A DNA stretch of 35,547 nt, taken from assembly GCA_002007365.1 (NCBI GenBank), contig LNZR01000029.1, positions 1-35,547 on the forward strand, given 5' to 3'. The notes under the pieces were generated by a model, which worked only from the letters and a program-made list of their open reading frames with translations, was not told the DNA's origin and did no database searches. The DNA is from Epulopiscium sp. Nele67-Bin005 (GTDB lineage: Bacteria; Bacillota; Clostridia; Lachnospirales; Cellulosilyticaceae). This document shows positions 1-8,817 of the stretch, piece after piece. Within the stretch, counting starts at the first letter, position 1. Every line of letters begins with the position of its first letter. The position numbers and the translations under genes are program-made.

Positions 1-1075
1 CTTCTAACAATGCAAAAACTCGCTCACTAGCAGCGGCTGCCGATTGCAAAGTAGTAGTTGCTTGTGCAAGCGTTGAAAGAGGTTGTGTAAATAGCCTTAC
101 AAATACCATAAATGCTACGATTGTTCCAAATTCAATTTGACCATCAACAACCAAAATAGCTCCAACAACACACACTGCCACATAAGAAAAGTTCCCCACA
201 AATCCCATAATTGGCATCATTAATCCAGATATAAATTGTGCTTTCCATGCGCAGTTAAATAAATCAAAATTAATTTTATCAAAAACTTCTATAGCTTCGG
301 CTTCAGCATTGTAGGCTTTTACTACAGTGTGACCTGTATAAGTTTCTTCGATTTGACCATTTAACTTTCCAAGATGATGTTGTTGAGATGAGAAAAAGTT
401 TTGAGAACGCTTTATAATTTGACCCATCAACAAAAATCCAAACATACTGCAAAATAGTGCAACGATAGCCAAAGTTACATTGGTATAAAACATTAGACCT
501 AACGCACCTATAAACATAATTATTCCACTAATGATAGAAGATAAACTTTGGTTTAAACTTGTTCCTATAGTGTCCACATCGTTTGTTACAGAGCTTAATG
601 TATCACCATAAGTTGTTGTATCAAAGTATGATAATGGAAGACGGTTTAATTTACTTATCAAATCTGTACGCAAATTTTTTGAAATAGTTTGAGCGATGCT
701 TGACATAATAAATGCCTGAGAATATCCACAAACTAGCCCCACCAAGTATAGTGAAACTAAGAAAATACCAATAGTTTGAACGGCTGCCATATCAATTCCT
801 GTTTGCATTCCATCAAGGATTAAATTTGTTAGGTCACTTAATTTTGTAGGCCCAATTAGTGAACATAATACAGAAATAATCGACATAATGATGGCTACAA
901 AAATTATGGGAAGATATTTTTTGCAATATGAAGTAAGTTTGCCAATTCCTTTTTTAAAATCTTTTGGCTTCTCCCCAATTCGAATTCCTCCTCCAGGTGG
1001 TCCTCCCATTGGTCCTCCGGGTGGTCTGCCTCCAGGTGGTGGCCCGCCTGCTGGTCTTCCTTCTGGTTTACTCAT
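1..1075 (-). CDS. ABC exporter permease/ATPase, second half of heterodimer (partial)
   Basis: The gene starts at the ATG at 1075 and runs off the left edge, so only about 358 codons are visible. These form the transmembrane half of an ABC exporter, with several hydrophobic helices and the typical coupling-region pattern around SYFDTTTYGDTLS and KAYNAEAEAIEVF. The nucleotide-binding domain lies outside the window. Residues 4-31 form a Gly/Pro-rich cytoplasmic extension before the first helix. The ATG overlaps the stop of the upstream ABC gene by 8 bp (ATGAGTAA), which implies translational coupling and a heterodimer with it. The two probably form a multidrug or peptide exporter under the adjacent MarR regulator. 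The substrate cannot be read from the sequence. Confidence 0.9.
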   Translation of the reverse strand, partial: MSKPEGRPAGGPPPGGRPPGGPMGGPPGGGIRIGEKPKDFKKGIGKLTSYCKKYLPIIFVAIIMSIISVLCSLIGPTKLSDLTNLILDGMQTGIDMAAVQTIGIFLVSLYLVGLVCGYSQAFIMSSIAQTISKNLRTDLISKLNRLPLSYFDTTTYGDTLSSVTNDVDTIGTSLNQSLSSIISGIIMFIGALGLMFYTNVTLAIVALFCSMFGFLLMGQIIKRSQNFFSSQQHHLGKLNGQIEETYTGHTVVKAYNAEAEAIEVFDKINFDLFNCAWKAQFISGLMMPIMGFVGNFSYVAVCVVGAILVVDGQIEFGTIVAFMVFVRLFTQPLSTLAQATTTLQSAAAASERVFALLE

Positions 1076-2825
1076 ACAATTCCTCCTTTGATAGTTGAGA
1101 TTCTGCAATTTCACGGTATACACTACAAGTATCTAATAAATTTCTATGTTTACCTTTACCTACAATTTTACCCTGATCCAAAACTATAATTTGGTCAGCA
1201 TCTTTTACGGTACTAATTCGTTGGGCAACGATAAGTTTTGTGGCATCAGCTGTTTGGGTAGCCAATTCTTTTCGTAACACTTTATCAGTTTTGTAGTCTA
1301 GCGCAGAAAATGAATCATCAAACATATAAATTTGTGGCTGTCTATATATAGCACGGGCTATTGAAAGTCTTTGTTTTTGCCCACCAGAAAGGTTTCCACC
1401 ACCTTGAGAAACGGGTGCATCAAGCCCAATTTTGCTAACAAATTCTTTGGCTTGAGCAATATCTATAGCTCTTTCAACGTTTTGGATAGCTTCACTTTCG
1501 GATAAAGAAACGCCATTATTTCCATAATTTACATTTGAGGAAACTGTTCCTGTAAATAAAATTGCTTTTTGGGTAATAACCCCTAAAATATTTCTCAAGG
1601 CGTTCTGATTGTAGGCTTTAACGTTAATTCCATTAACCAAAATTTCACCTTCTGTACAATCATAAAATCTTGGAACTAAGTTTAAAAGTGTACTCTTACC
1701 ACTACCAGTAGAACCAATAAATGCAACAGTTTCACCTTTTTTAACTTTAAAAGAAATATTTTCAAGGACTTTTTCTTCTCCACCATAAGCAAAAGAAACA
1801 TCTTTAAACTCAACTGTTCCTTGTTCGTTAGAAGTCATTGCTTCACCATCAGTCAAAGTATTTTCTTTTTCCAAAATTTCCATGACACGTCCTACCGAAA
1901 CTATAAAACGTGGGTACATAATTAGAGTCATCGTCAGCATCATAAATGACATAACAATTTGCATCGCATATGATGAGAAAACTACCATATCAGAAAAAAT
2001 AGTTAATTGTGCTGATGGGTCTTTTGTTTCATTAATCATAATTGCTCCAAGCCAATAAATTGTAAGGGTTGTAATCGACATTATACACCCCAAATATGGT
2101 TGGATAAATGAAGTTAATCGGTTAACAAACAAAGTAGTTTTCATGGTAGTCATATTAGCTTCGTGGAATTTTTCTTCTTGATAAGCTTCAGCATTATAAG
2201 CACGTACAACACGAATTCCAGTTAAATGTTCACGAGTAACTAAGTTTATATTATCGGTTAATTTTTGGATAGTTCGAGATTTTGGTACAGCAAAACGTAA
2301 AATTGTAAATATTACTATACACAAGGCTAAAATTGTAACTCCAAGAGCCATTGTAAAAGTCATATTTTTACCTGCAATTTTTGTTATAGCCCAAAAAGCC
2401 ATAAGTGGGGCCCTAAGAAATGCTGTAAGACCAAGCACTACAAAAGTTTGAATTTGAGTGATATCATTTGTTGAGCGAGTAATTAAACTTGCTGTAGAAA
2501 AATCATTCATTTCAGCCATAGAAAAAGATAAAGTTTTTCTATAAACTTCACCTCTAATTTTCATAGAAAGTTTTGTGGCGATTTGTGCCGAAGAATAGCC
2601 TGCAATAAAAGTTAAAAATAAACTTCCAAATGCACAAGCCATCATTGCCATTCCAGCAGAAATAATTTCGTCAATAGGGCTATTTGGCATCTGAACGAGT
2701 TCTGTAATTTCGCTCATATAATCTGGCAAACGCAAGTCAAGCCATACTTGAGCAATTATAACGACGAATGAAAGCAACATAAATTGCAATTCTCGACGTT
2801 CTAAAAAGCGAAAAATTTTAAGCAT
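1068..2825 (-). CDS. ABC exporter permease/ATPase, first half of heterodimer
   Basis: This 585-residue protein is a fused transmembrane domain (about 1-310) and ATPase domain (about 335-585). Visible motifs are Walker A GSTGSGKST near residue 371, signature LSGGQKQR near 477, Walker B ending FDDS near 502, and switch region VAQRIST near 533. The usual catalytic Glu after Walker B is Asp, and the switch His is Gln. That combination marks the degenerate nucleotide site of heterodimeric exporters such as the TM287/288 and BmrC/D types. It should therefore work only with the overlapping downstream half. The gene follows marR by 27 bp on the same transcript. Membrane exporter with unknown substrate; drug or toxin efflux is the likeliest role. 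Confidence 0.93.
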   Translation of the reverse strand: MLKIFRFLERRELQFMLLSFVVIIAQVWLDLRLPDYMSEITELVQMPNSPIDEIISAGMAMMACAFGSLFLTFIAGYSSAQIATKLSMKIRGEVYRKTLSFSMAEMNDFSTASLITRSTNDITQIQTFVVLGLTAFLRAPLMAFWAITKIAGKNMTFTMALGVTILALCIVIFTILRFAVPKSRTIQKLTDNINLVTREHLTGIRVVRAYNAEAYQEEKFHEANMTTMKTTLFVNRLTSFIQPYLGCIMSITTLTIYWLGAIMINETKDPSAQLTIFSDMVVFSSYAMQIVMSFMMLTMTLIMYPRFIVSVGRVMEILEKENTLTDGEAMTSNEQGTVEFKDVSFAYGGEEKVLENISFKVKKGETVAFIGSTGSGKSTLLNLVPRFYDCTEGEILVNGINVKAYNQNALRNILGVITQKAILFTGTVSSNVNYGNNGVSLSESEAIQNVERAIDIAQAKEFVSKIGLDAPVSQGGGNLSGGQKQRLSIARAIYRQPQIYMFDDSFSALDYKTDKVLRKELATQTADATKLIVAQRISTVKDADQIIVLDQGKIVGKGKHRNLLDTCSVYREIAESQLSKEELYE

Positions 2826-2852
2826 ATTGTCCTCCTGATATTTAATAGTTTG

Positions 2853-3278
2853 CTATGGGTTTTGTATATTAGTATATAGTTTTAAGAGTAATTCTGTGAG
2901 TATAATTTTTTCAGTTTCTGTAAAATCTTCTAGCAATTTTTTGTTAACCTGCTCCAAACCTTGATGTATGATAACTAATTTATCTTTCCCTTTTTGCGTA
3001 GATTTTATAATTTTTATGCGCTTATCATTCTCATCTGTAAAACTTGATATTAGTTCTTTTTCTTCTAATCTACAAGCAATCCCAGCAATAGTTGGTTGAG
3101 AAGTACCCATTCTTTTTTCAATCTCTTTAAGGGAAACTTGATGATTGTCATATTCGCTTAATATTAATAAAAATCCTGCTTGTGCCATAGTTAAATCATG
3201 CTGTTCCATATGAGTATTCCCATGCTTGACACAATATGAATGAATTCTTTTTATCATAAATAATAAGTTATCTTGCAT
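2853..3278 (-). CDS. MarR-family transcriptional regulator
   Basis: This 141-residue protein has the MarR winged-helix layout: an N-terminal dimerisation helix, a recognition region around SLKEIEKRMGTSQPTIAGI, then a wing with the family pattern DENDKRIKII, and C-terminal dimerisation helices. Length is typical. The SD AAGGAGGTG sits a few bases before the ATG. It is the first gene of a three-gene operon with the two ABC exporter halves, the usual arrangement in which MarR represses itself and an efflux pump until a ligand binds. A perfect inverted repeat overlapping the promoter -35 is the likely binding site. The ligand is unknown. Confidence 0.92.
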   Translation of the reverse strand: MQDNLLFMIKRIHSYCVKHGNTHMEQHDLTMAQAGFLLILSEYDNHQVSLKEIEKRMGTSQPTIAGIACRLEEKELISSFTDENDKRIKIIKSTQKGKDKLVIIHQGLEQVNKKLLEDFTETEKIILTELLLKLYTNIQNP

Positions 3279-3302
3279 ATGCTCACCTCCTTGTCTTATG
3301 GA

Positions 3303-3331
3303 ATTATAAACTAGAAAATAAAAAAAGTCAA
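3303..3331 (-). promoter_or_regulatory. Sigma-A promoter of marR-ABC operon
   Basis: Read on the minus strand, TTGACT (3331-3326) and TATAAT (3308-3303) are separated by exactly 17 bp. This is a near-consensus housekeeping promoter about 25 bp before the marR start codon. Confidence 0.85.
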
Positions 3332-3345
3332 TAGCGTACTATTGA
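3328..3345. promoter_or_regulatory. Inverted-repeat operator, probable MarR site
   Basis: TCAATAG-CGTA-CTATTGA is a perfect 7-bp inverted repeat with a 4-bp centre. It overlaps the -35 hexamer of the marR-ABC promoter, so a bound dimer would block RNA polymerase. The size and placement fit MarR-family autoregulation. Assignment to this MarR is inferred from position. Confidence 0.72.
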
Positions 3346-3421
3346 ACGTATGTAAAAGTTTATATTGATTTTAAAATAATGTTAAATTCCTTAAAAATTT
3401 CCAAGAAACGAAATTTTAGGC

Positions 3422-3451
3422 TAGAAAAGTATACAATAAATGTGGTAAAAT
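3422..3451 (+). promoter_or_regulatory. Possible promoter of the histidine kinase gene
   Basis: TAAAAT at 3446-3451 is preceded by TGG, giving an extended -10. TAGAAA at 3422-3427 is a 4/6 match to the -35 box with 18-bp spacing. It is the best candidate in the divergent intergenic region, but only moderate. Confidence 0.4.
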
Positions 3452-3507
3452 GATAGTAAAATCACCAATTAAGGAAATATATGAAGAATTAAGCATTATT
3501 AACTCAA

Positions 3508-5670
3508 ATGAGAGGGGGAACTGCTATTTTATACGATATTATTATAGTGAGTTTATTGATAGTTCTTATACTAAGAGAAGTTTCTCGTTCTTATAATACA
3601 TTAAATAAAGAACAAACTTCAGAAAGTATAAATGTGGAAAATATAGAAAACTTAGTTTTGGATACAGAAATTGAAGAGATAGAAACCCAAGAGGAAACTT
3701 CTGCTGGAATTGAGGCATTTAGAGAAATTAAAGAAATCACTATTAGGCATGATTATTCATGGTTTGAAAAAGAAAATTTAATTAATTTGGTAATACAAAA
3801 TGAAGATGGAGAAGTTGTGTATATTTCACCAAATATGTTACGGACATTGGGTTATGATGATAAAACCTTTAATTTAGATAGCTTTGATGAATTAATTCAT
3901 AAAGAAGATTTGTTAATTCAGACGAAACATCTGGAGGCTTTGCGGGATAATCCAGAACGTAAATTTACTTTGGATAAGAGAATTCAAAATGCAATTGGTG
4001 AATATATATGCTATGAAGGTCAAACGGTTTCGGCAGTTTTATTAGATGGCAAATTAGAATTTAGGACGATTTATACTGATGTAGATCGTCATTACAAAAT
4101 TCAAGAAAGCTTTAAGCAAGCCTATGAATTAAATGAAATGTTACTAAATACTTTGGACATTAAAATTGCAGTTTTTGATAATGAAAAAAATGTAATTTGG
4201 TTAAATAAAGCGATGAATGAAATTTGTGGGACGTATAACTATACGGTTTTATTTCCAGAAATTTATATGAGAGATGGAAAAATTCATGCTGAGCTTAAAA
4301 AAGTTTTATATAATGAAGTAAGTAGAGTTACTTTTGAGCATGAAATTCAGACTAGGGAAGGCCCAAAGTGGTGTTTGATAGATATTCAAATGATTGATAA
4401 TAATACTAAGGGGATAATTTCTTATACGGATATTACAGAAATTAAAGGATTGACTGAAGATTTAAGAACTGTGGAAGAGTCCAATAAAAATTTAATTGAA
4501 TTATTACCGAGTGCTGTTTTTTTGCACACCAGTAAAATTACATATTGCAATTTTGGAGCAGTAAATTTGTTAGGTTGTAAAGATGATACAGAAATTTTAG
4601 GCAGAAATTTGTTAGATTTTATTCAGCAAGAGTACAAACGCAAACATGTACAAACTTTTATGGGCAAACATACAACCCCGATTTCTTCTATTAGAGAAGT
4701 GATGGTTGATATTGATGGTAAACATATTGAAGTAGAAGTTGACCGAGCCAAATCGGTTGTTGGGAAAGAAGTAATAGATATTTATTTGGTAAGAGATATT
4801 ACAGAAAAAATTAAGGCTGAGCATTATAAAGAAACGCTTGAGCAAACAAATAAGCAATTGTTGCAATCTCAGGAGTATGATAAACTTCGTACAGAGTTTT
4901 TTGCAAATATTTCACATGAATTACGAACGCCAATTAATATAATTTATGGTGCAATTCAACTTTTAGAAAAATTAGAGACAAATTCTATAGAAACTAAAGA
5001 TGGTTTGGACAAATATACTTTGGTTATTAAACAAAATTGTTCGAGATTATTGCGCCTTGTAAATAATTTGATTGATATTACAAAAATTGACTCTGGTTTT
5101 TATCATTTAAGGCCAGAAAATTATAATATAGTAAATGTTGTGGAAGAAATAACTTTATCTGTTGTGGAATATGTTAAGGCACAAGGATTGGAAATAATTT
5201 TTGATCCAGAAATTGAAGAGGCTTATGTGCATTGTGATGTTGATAGCATAGAAAGAATAGTGCTAAATTTATTATCCAATGCTATTAAATTTACACCATC
5301 AGGAGGGAGTATTTACGTTACTATTTGTGAAGATGGACAAGATATTGTAATAAAAATTCAAGATACAGGAATTGGTATTGCTGAGGATAAGATAGAGCTT
5401 ATTTTTGAGAGATTTGGGCAAGTAGATACTACATTTGTAAGGCGTAGAGAAGGTAGTGGAATTGGTTTATCTTTAGTCAAATCTTTGTTAGAACTTCAAA
5501 ATGGCTCGGTTAATGTTGTGAGTGTTGAAGGAGAGGGAAGCACATTTGAATTTAGATTACCATATATAACAGAGGGGATTGAAGAAGCTAACAGTTACGA
5601 TATTGAGTATAATTCTTTAAAAGTAAATATGGAATTTTCAGATATAATGACAGCTAAGAGAGAGGAATAA
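3508..5670 (+). CDS. Membrane-anchored multi-PAS sensor histidine kinase
   Basis: From the ATG at 3508 the protein has 720 residues. One hydrophobic segment (about 7-22) anchors the N-terminus. It is followed by an acidic linker and three PAS-like regions at roughly 90-195, 210-315 and 325-425, then a short coiled coil. The HisKA box SHELRTP has the phospho-acceptor His at residue 470. The HATPase domain has N box NLLSNAIKF, G1 DTGIGI and G2 GSGIGLSLV. There is no receiver domain. The ATG at 3508 lacks a ribosome binding site; an SD-like AGAGGGGGA at 3511-3519 lies just inside the ORF and would best serve an ATT at 3526. The CheB-CheR fusion follows after 4 bp, so the two are probably cotranscribed partners. 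The signal is unknown; PAS domains suggest redox, gas or small-molecule sensing. Confidence 0.92.
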   Translation: MRGGTAILYDIIIVSLLIVLILREVSRSYNTLNKEQTSESINVENIENLVLDTEIEEIETQEETSAGIEAFREIKEITIRHDYSWFEKENLINLVIQNEDGEVVYISPNMLRTLGYDDKTFNLDSFDELIHKEDLLIQTKHLEALRDNPERKFTLDKRIQNAIGEYICYEGQTVSAVLLDGKLEFRTIYTDVDRHYKIQESFKQAYELNEMLLNTLDIKIAVFDNEKNVIWLNKAMNEICGTYNYTVLFPEIYMRDGKIHAELKKVLYNEVSRVTFEHEIQTREGPKWCLIDIQMIDNNTKGIISYTDITEIKGLTEDLRTVEESNKNLIELLPSAVFLHTSKITYCNFGAVNLLGCKDDTEILGRNLLDFIQQEYKRKHVQTFMGKHTTPISSIREVMVDIDGKHIEVEVDRAKSVVGKEVIDIYLVRDITEKIKAEHYKETLEQTNKQLLQSQEYDKLRTEFFANISHELRTPINIIYGAIQLLEKLETNSIETKDGLDKYTLVIKQNCSRLLRLVNNLIDITKIDSGFYHLRPENYNIVNVVEEITLSVVEYVKAQGLEIIFDPEIEEAYVHCDVDSIERIVLNLLSNAIKFTPSGGSIYVTICEDGQDIVIKIQDTGIGIAEDKIELIFERFGQVDTTFVRRREGSGIGLSLVKSLLELQNGSVNVVSVEGEGSTFEFRLPYITEGIEEANSYDIEYNSLKVNMEFSDIMTAKREE

Positions 5671-5674
5671 CACT

Positions 5675-8197
5675 ATGAACCAACATATAATTACGATAGG
5701 TGCGTCTATGGGTGGATTAGATGCGATAAACAGTTTTTTTAAGGTAATGCCAGCAAATATTGGAGCAAGTTTTATTATAGTTCAGCATTTGCACCCAACG
5801 CACAAAAGCTTGATGAAAGATTTATTATTAAACTATACCCTAATGGAGGTGGAAGAGGTTCAAGATGGTGCGACTATTAGACCAAATGTAGTTTATTTGA
5901 TGCCATCTGGAAAGGTGATGTATTGTGAAAATAATCAATTACGCCTATTAGATAGAGATATGCAAGGGAAAGTAAATATGCCAATTGATATGTTTTTAAA
6001 GTCTGTTGCCAAAGAAAAAAAGAATAAAAACATAGCAATAATTTTATCAGGAGCAGGAAATGATGGAACTGAAGGTGTGAAGGAAATTAATAAGCATGGA
6101 GGGTTGGTTATTGTTCAAGATGAGGCCAGCGCTCAATTTTCAAGTATGCCACATGCAGCAATTGCAACAGGAGGGGTAAATTTAGTTTTAAAGCCTGAGG
6201 ATATGCCAAGAAAAATAATGCAGTATTTAAAAAGTGGGACTAGACCTCAGTTAGATATTGTAGATATTACGCTAGAACCTTCTATTATAGAGAGTGGGTT
6301 AGAGCCATTTAACAAAATTATAATGTTGATAAAAGATCACACTGGGGTGGATTTTATTAACTATAAGAAAAATACAATTTTGCGTAGAATAGAAAGACGA
6401 ATGGACATATTGGAGATAAATAGTATATCAAAATATGTGGATTACATCTATGCAATTCCAGATGAAATAAGCACGCTCTATAATGAAATTTTTATTGGCG
6501 TAACTAGCTTTTTTAGAGATGAAGAAGCATTTGAAGTGATTGAGAAAGTGGTAATTCCTCAGATTGGAGAGAAGAAATCAGTTGGTGACCCAATTCGTAT
6601 TTGGAGTGCAGGCTGTTCAACTGGAGAGGAGGTATATTCATTAGCAATTTTGGTTAGAGAGTATTTGGAAAAACATGGAAAGTTGCTTAGCATCAAAATT
6701 TTTGCAACAGATTTGAGTGATACAGCTTTGGCAACAGCAAGCACGGGGATATATTCACAAGAAGATTTAGCAATGGTTTCACAAGAACGACTAGATAAAT
6801 ATTTTGATAAAAAAGGAAGTCAACATTATCAAATAAATTCAATAATTAGAGATATGATAATTTTTGCCAAACACAACTTAATTAGTGCGCCACCATTTGC
6901 AAAGATGGATTTAATTTCTTGTAGAAATTTATTAATTTATCTTGAGCCAACAATTCAACAAAATATATTTGCAAACTTTAACTTCTCTTTAAATTCTAAT
7001 GGATATTTATTTTTAGGAGCAAGTGAAAGTGTTGGTGAAATGATACGTACATTTGAGATTGTAGATAATAAGTGGAAAATTTTCAAATATATAGGGTCAA
7101 CGCATTTACCGCGCCAAAGTAGTTTTCAAATTAGTCAGTTTGAAGGTATCCACAAAGAAAATTCTAGTACTTATCAAACAGCTCAAAAGAAATGGCTCAC
7201 AAATACACTAGATAAAAGTATAAGTAAAATTGTGCAAATTTTACAAGATACATATATTCCAACAGGGGTTATTATAGATGAAGATTATGAATTGGTGCAT
7301 ATTTTAGGCGATGTAAACAAATATATTAAAATGCCATCAGATAGAGTTAGTTTAAATTTACTAAAAATGATTAGAAAAGATTTATCAGTTGCAGTTGGAA
7401 CGGCTATTCACAATGTCTTTAAAGAGAATAAAACTTTACGCTATAATAATATAATGGTAGTTGATGAAGATATGCAAAAAGAAATTAGTATTATGGTTAA
7501 AGTTTATAATGATACGGTGTATCAAAAACGCTATGCTATAATTTTATTTGAGGAAGCCAAAAATCCTATAGATGAAAATATTCAAGAAGAAAGTTTTAAA
7601 TTTCAAACAAAAGCTTATGAGAGAATAGGTGATTTGGAGCATGAATTAAAGTATACAAAGGAGCATTTACAGGCGTTAATTGAAGAGTTGGAAGCGTCAA
7701 ATGAGGAGTTACAATCTACAAATGAGGAGTTAGTTTCATCAAATGAAGAATTACAAAATACAATAGAAGAATTGCAGTCAGTAAATGAAGAATTGTACAC
7801 AGTAAACGCTGATTATAACCTAAAAATATCTGAGCTAACACATGCAAATGATGATATTAACAATCTTCTTGAAATGACTAATATCAATGCAATATTTTTA
7901 GATGAGGAAATGAGAGTACGCCGATTTACTCCATCAGTAAAAAAGATTATTAATTTAATTGAAACAGATATCGGAAGAAGTTTGGCAGATATTTCCACAA
8001 ATATGGAATATCCAAATTTTATAGATGATATTAGAAAAGTGTTAGATAAATCGTTACCAATTGAGCAATTAGTAAGTGGTTTAAAGAGTGAAACATATAG
8101 AATTACGATACGACCATACACAAATATTCAGAGCAAAACAAAGGGAGTTGTTGTGAATATTTTGGATATAGATGCAATTCAGCAATTGAGTTGTTAA
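5675..8197 (+). CDS. CheB-CheR-coiled coil-PAS fusion protein
   Basis: This 840-residue protein opens directly with a CheB methylesterase domain. Catalytic candidates are Ser11 (GAS), His38 (VQH) and Asp130 (GAGNDGTEG). There is no receiver domain. A CheR methyltransferase domain follows at about 205-480, with SAM-binding [15 protein letters not shown] near 310, FATDLSD near 348 and [11 protein letters not shown] long heptad-repeat coiled coil (about 655-725) leads to a C-terminal PAS domain. In related fusions a histidine kinase is often attached; here the kinase is the separate upstream gene. No chemotaxis or flagellar genes are nearby, so the role is probably signalling scaffolding or kinase input rather than receptor adaptation. 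A terminator follows at 8207. Confidence 0.92.
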   Translation: MNQHIITIGASMGGLDAINSFFKVMPANIGASFIIVQHLHPTHKSLMKDLLLNYTLMEVEEVQDGATIRPNVVYLMPSGKVMYCENNQLRLLDRDMQGKVNMPIDMFLKSVAKEKKNKNIAIILSGAGNDGTEGVKEINKHGGLVIVQDEASAQFSSMPHAAIATGGVNLVLKPEDMPRKIMQYLKSGTRPQLDIVDITLEPSIIESGLEPFNKIIMLIKDHTGVDFINYKKNTILRRIERRMDILEINSISKYVDYIYAIPDEISTLYNEIFIGVTSFFRDEEAFEVIEKVVIPQIGEKKSVGDPIRIWSAGCSTGEEVYSLAILVREYLEKHGKLLSIKIFATDLSDTALATASTGIYSQEDLAMVSQERLDKYFDKKGSQHYQINSIIRDMIIFAKHNLISAPPFAKMDLISCRNLLIYLEPTIQQNIFANFNFSLNSNGYLFLGASESVGEMIRTFEIVDNKWKIFKYIGSTHLPRQSSFQISQFEGIHKENSSTYQTAQKKWLTNTLDKSISKIVQILQDTYIPTGVIIDEDYELVHILGDVNKYIKMPSDRVSLNLLKMIRKDLSVAVGTAIHNVFKENKTLRYNNIMVVDEDMQKEISIMVKVYNDTVYQKRYAIILFEEAKNPIDENIQEESFKFQTKAYERIGDLEHELKYTKEHLQALIEELEASNEELQSTNEELVSSNEELQNTIEELQSVNEELYTVNADYNLKISELTHANDDINNLLEMTNINAIFLDEEMRVRRFTPSVKKIINLIETDIGRSLADISTNMEYPNFIDDIRKVLDKSLPIEQLVSGLKSETYRITIRPYTNIQSKTKGVVVNILDIDAIQQLSC
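7675..7803 (+). repeat. 21-bp coding repeats encoding coiled-coil heptads
   Basis: Five to six imperfect 21-bp units within the CheB-CheR fusion gene encode consecutive heptads of the type [35 protein letters not shown]. This is the rigid helical linker between CheR and PAS. It also creates a long spurious open frame on the opposite strand. Confidence 0.8.
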
Positions 8198-8206
8198 ATA
8201 AATTTT

Positions 8207-8241
8207 GACTATTTTTCTTGGGAAAGATAGTCTTCTTTTTT
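8207..8241 (+). terminator. Rho-independent terminator after the kinase/CheB-CheR operon
   Basis: An 11-bp stem pairs GACTATTTTTC (8207-8217) with GAAAGATAGTC (8222-8232), with a TTGG loop and one G-U pair. T-rich TTCTTTTTT follows to 8241. Confidence 0.88.
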
Positions 8242-8542
8242 GAAGAAAATTAATCTAACTATATATAAGGAAGAATTCCAAACAAAAGTTATATTTTTGA
8301 TTTAGAATTCATAAGTAAGAAATACGAATAAAAAAATTTTTTTAAAAGGTGATTAAACTGATTAAAAGTTGTCCAAACTATAATAAGTAGATGTAGAAAA
8401 AACGAATTTTTTGGAGACATTTTTAGGTAAAATATTACAAATAAGAAGTTGAATTTTGCCTTATAATAATAGGAAATGGGAGTCGAAAAATCAATTTAAT
8501 TAATATAAAATACAAAAAAGATAAAAAATAGAAGAAAAAACC
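8242..8542. other. AT-rich intergenic gap without a convincing gene
   Basis: About 300 bp separate the terminator from the rpsJ promoter. No ORF of useful length is seen. An SD-like AAGGTGAT at 8346-8353 precedes a ten-codon frame (8361-8390) reading IKSCPNYNK, which resembles the start of a zinc-ribbon protein but stops at once. It may be gene debris or chance. A TATAAT at 8462-8467 has no matching -35. Confidence 0.5.
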
Positions 8543-8571
8543 TTGTAATGTAAAAAAAAATCGGTTATAAT
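8543..8571 (+). promoter_or_regulatory. Sigma-A promoter of the ribosomal protein operon
   Basis: TTGTAA (8543-8548) and a perfect TATAAT (8566-8571) are 17 bp apart. Transcription would start near 8578, giving a leader of about 240 nt before rpsJ. Confidence 0.82.
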
Positions 8572-8577
8572 CATCTA

Positions 8578-8817
8578 TGTTGTGACATTGGGAACGTAGA
8601 TTCAGGAGGTTGCTGGGAAACAGGTAGATTTCTGAGGAGTGAATGTCCAGTTCAAGAAACGGACGACAAGGTCACTGTATCATTTAAATAGAACTTATGA
8701 ATTATTGTTATTTGACATAAATAGTAGCAATCTTAGTGTAAGCATCTGAAGGAATGGACAGTCACCGCATAGTCGTACGGAGATTATTAAAAGTACGAAA
8801 AGGAGGGGACTTTTTTT
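8578..8817 (+). promoter_or_regulatory. Structured 5' leader of the rpsJ (S10) operon
   Basis: The transcribed leader contains several complementary arms. GTGAC at 8582-8586 can pair with GTCAC at 8671-8675 or, alternatively, at 8761-8765. GTCC (8645-8648) pairs with GGAC (8661-8664) around a 12-nt loop containing TTCAAGAAAC. ATTG/TATTT (8704-8713) pairs with AAATA/CAAT (8719-8731). TCGTAC (8773-8778) pairs with GTACGA (8793-8798) directly before the SD AGGAGGGG. Such leaders commonly carry autoregulation by a ribosomal protein (L4 in enterobacteria). Which protein binds here is not evident. A T7 tract lies between SD and ATG. The element shares motifs with the rpoA leader at 22308. Confidence 0.65.

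Noticed and set aside
888-1091. Plus-strand 67-codon Pro/Gly-rich frame
   Set aside because: It is the antisense of the Gly/Pro-rich N-terminus of the ABC exporter half and has no SD.
4612-4866. Minus-strand 84-codon frame inside the histidine kinase gene
   Set aside because: It has no SD and lies wholly opposite a well-supported coding region.
7615-7800. Minus-strand 61-codon Ser/Asn-rich frame
   Set aside because: It mirrors the heptad repeats of the CheB-CheR coiled coil; the open frame is a by-product of repeat codons.
8462-8467. TATAAT upstream of the rpsJ promoter
   Set aside because: There is no -35 at normal spacing, and a full promoter lies at 8543-8571.
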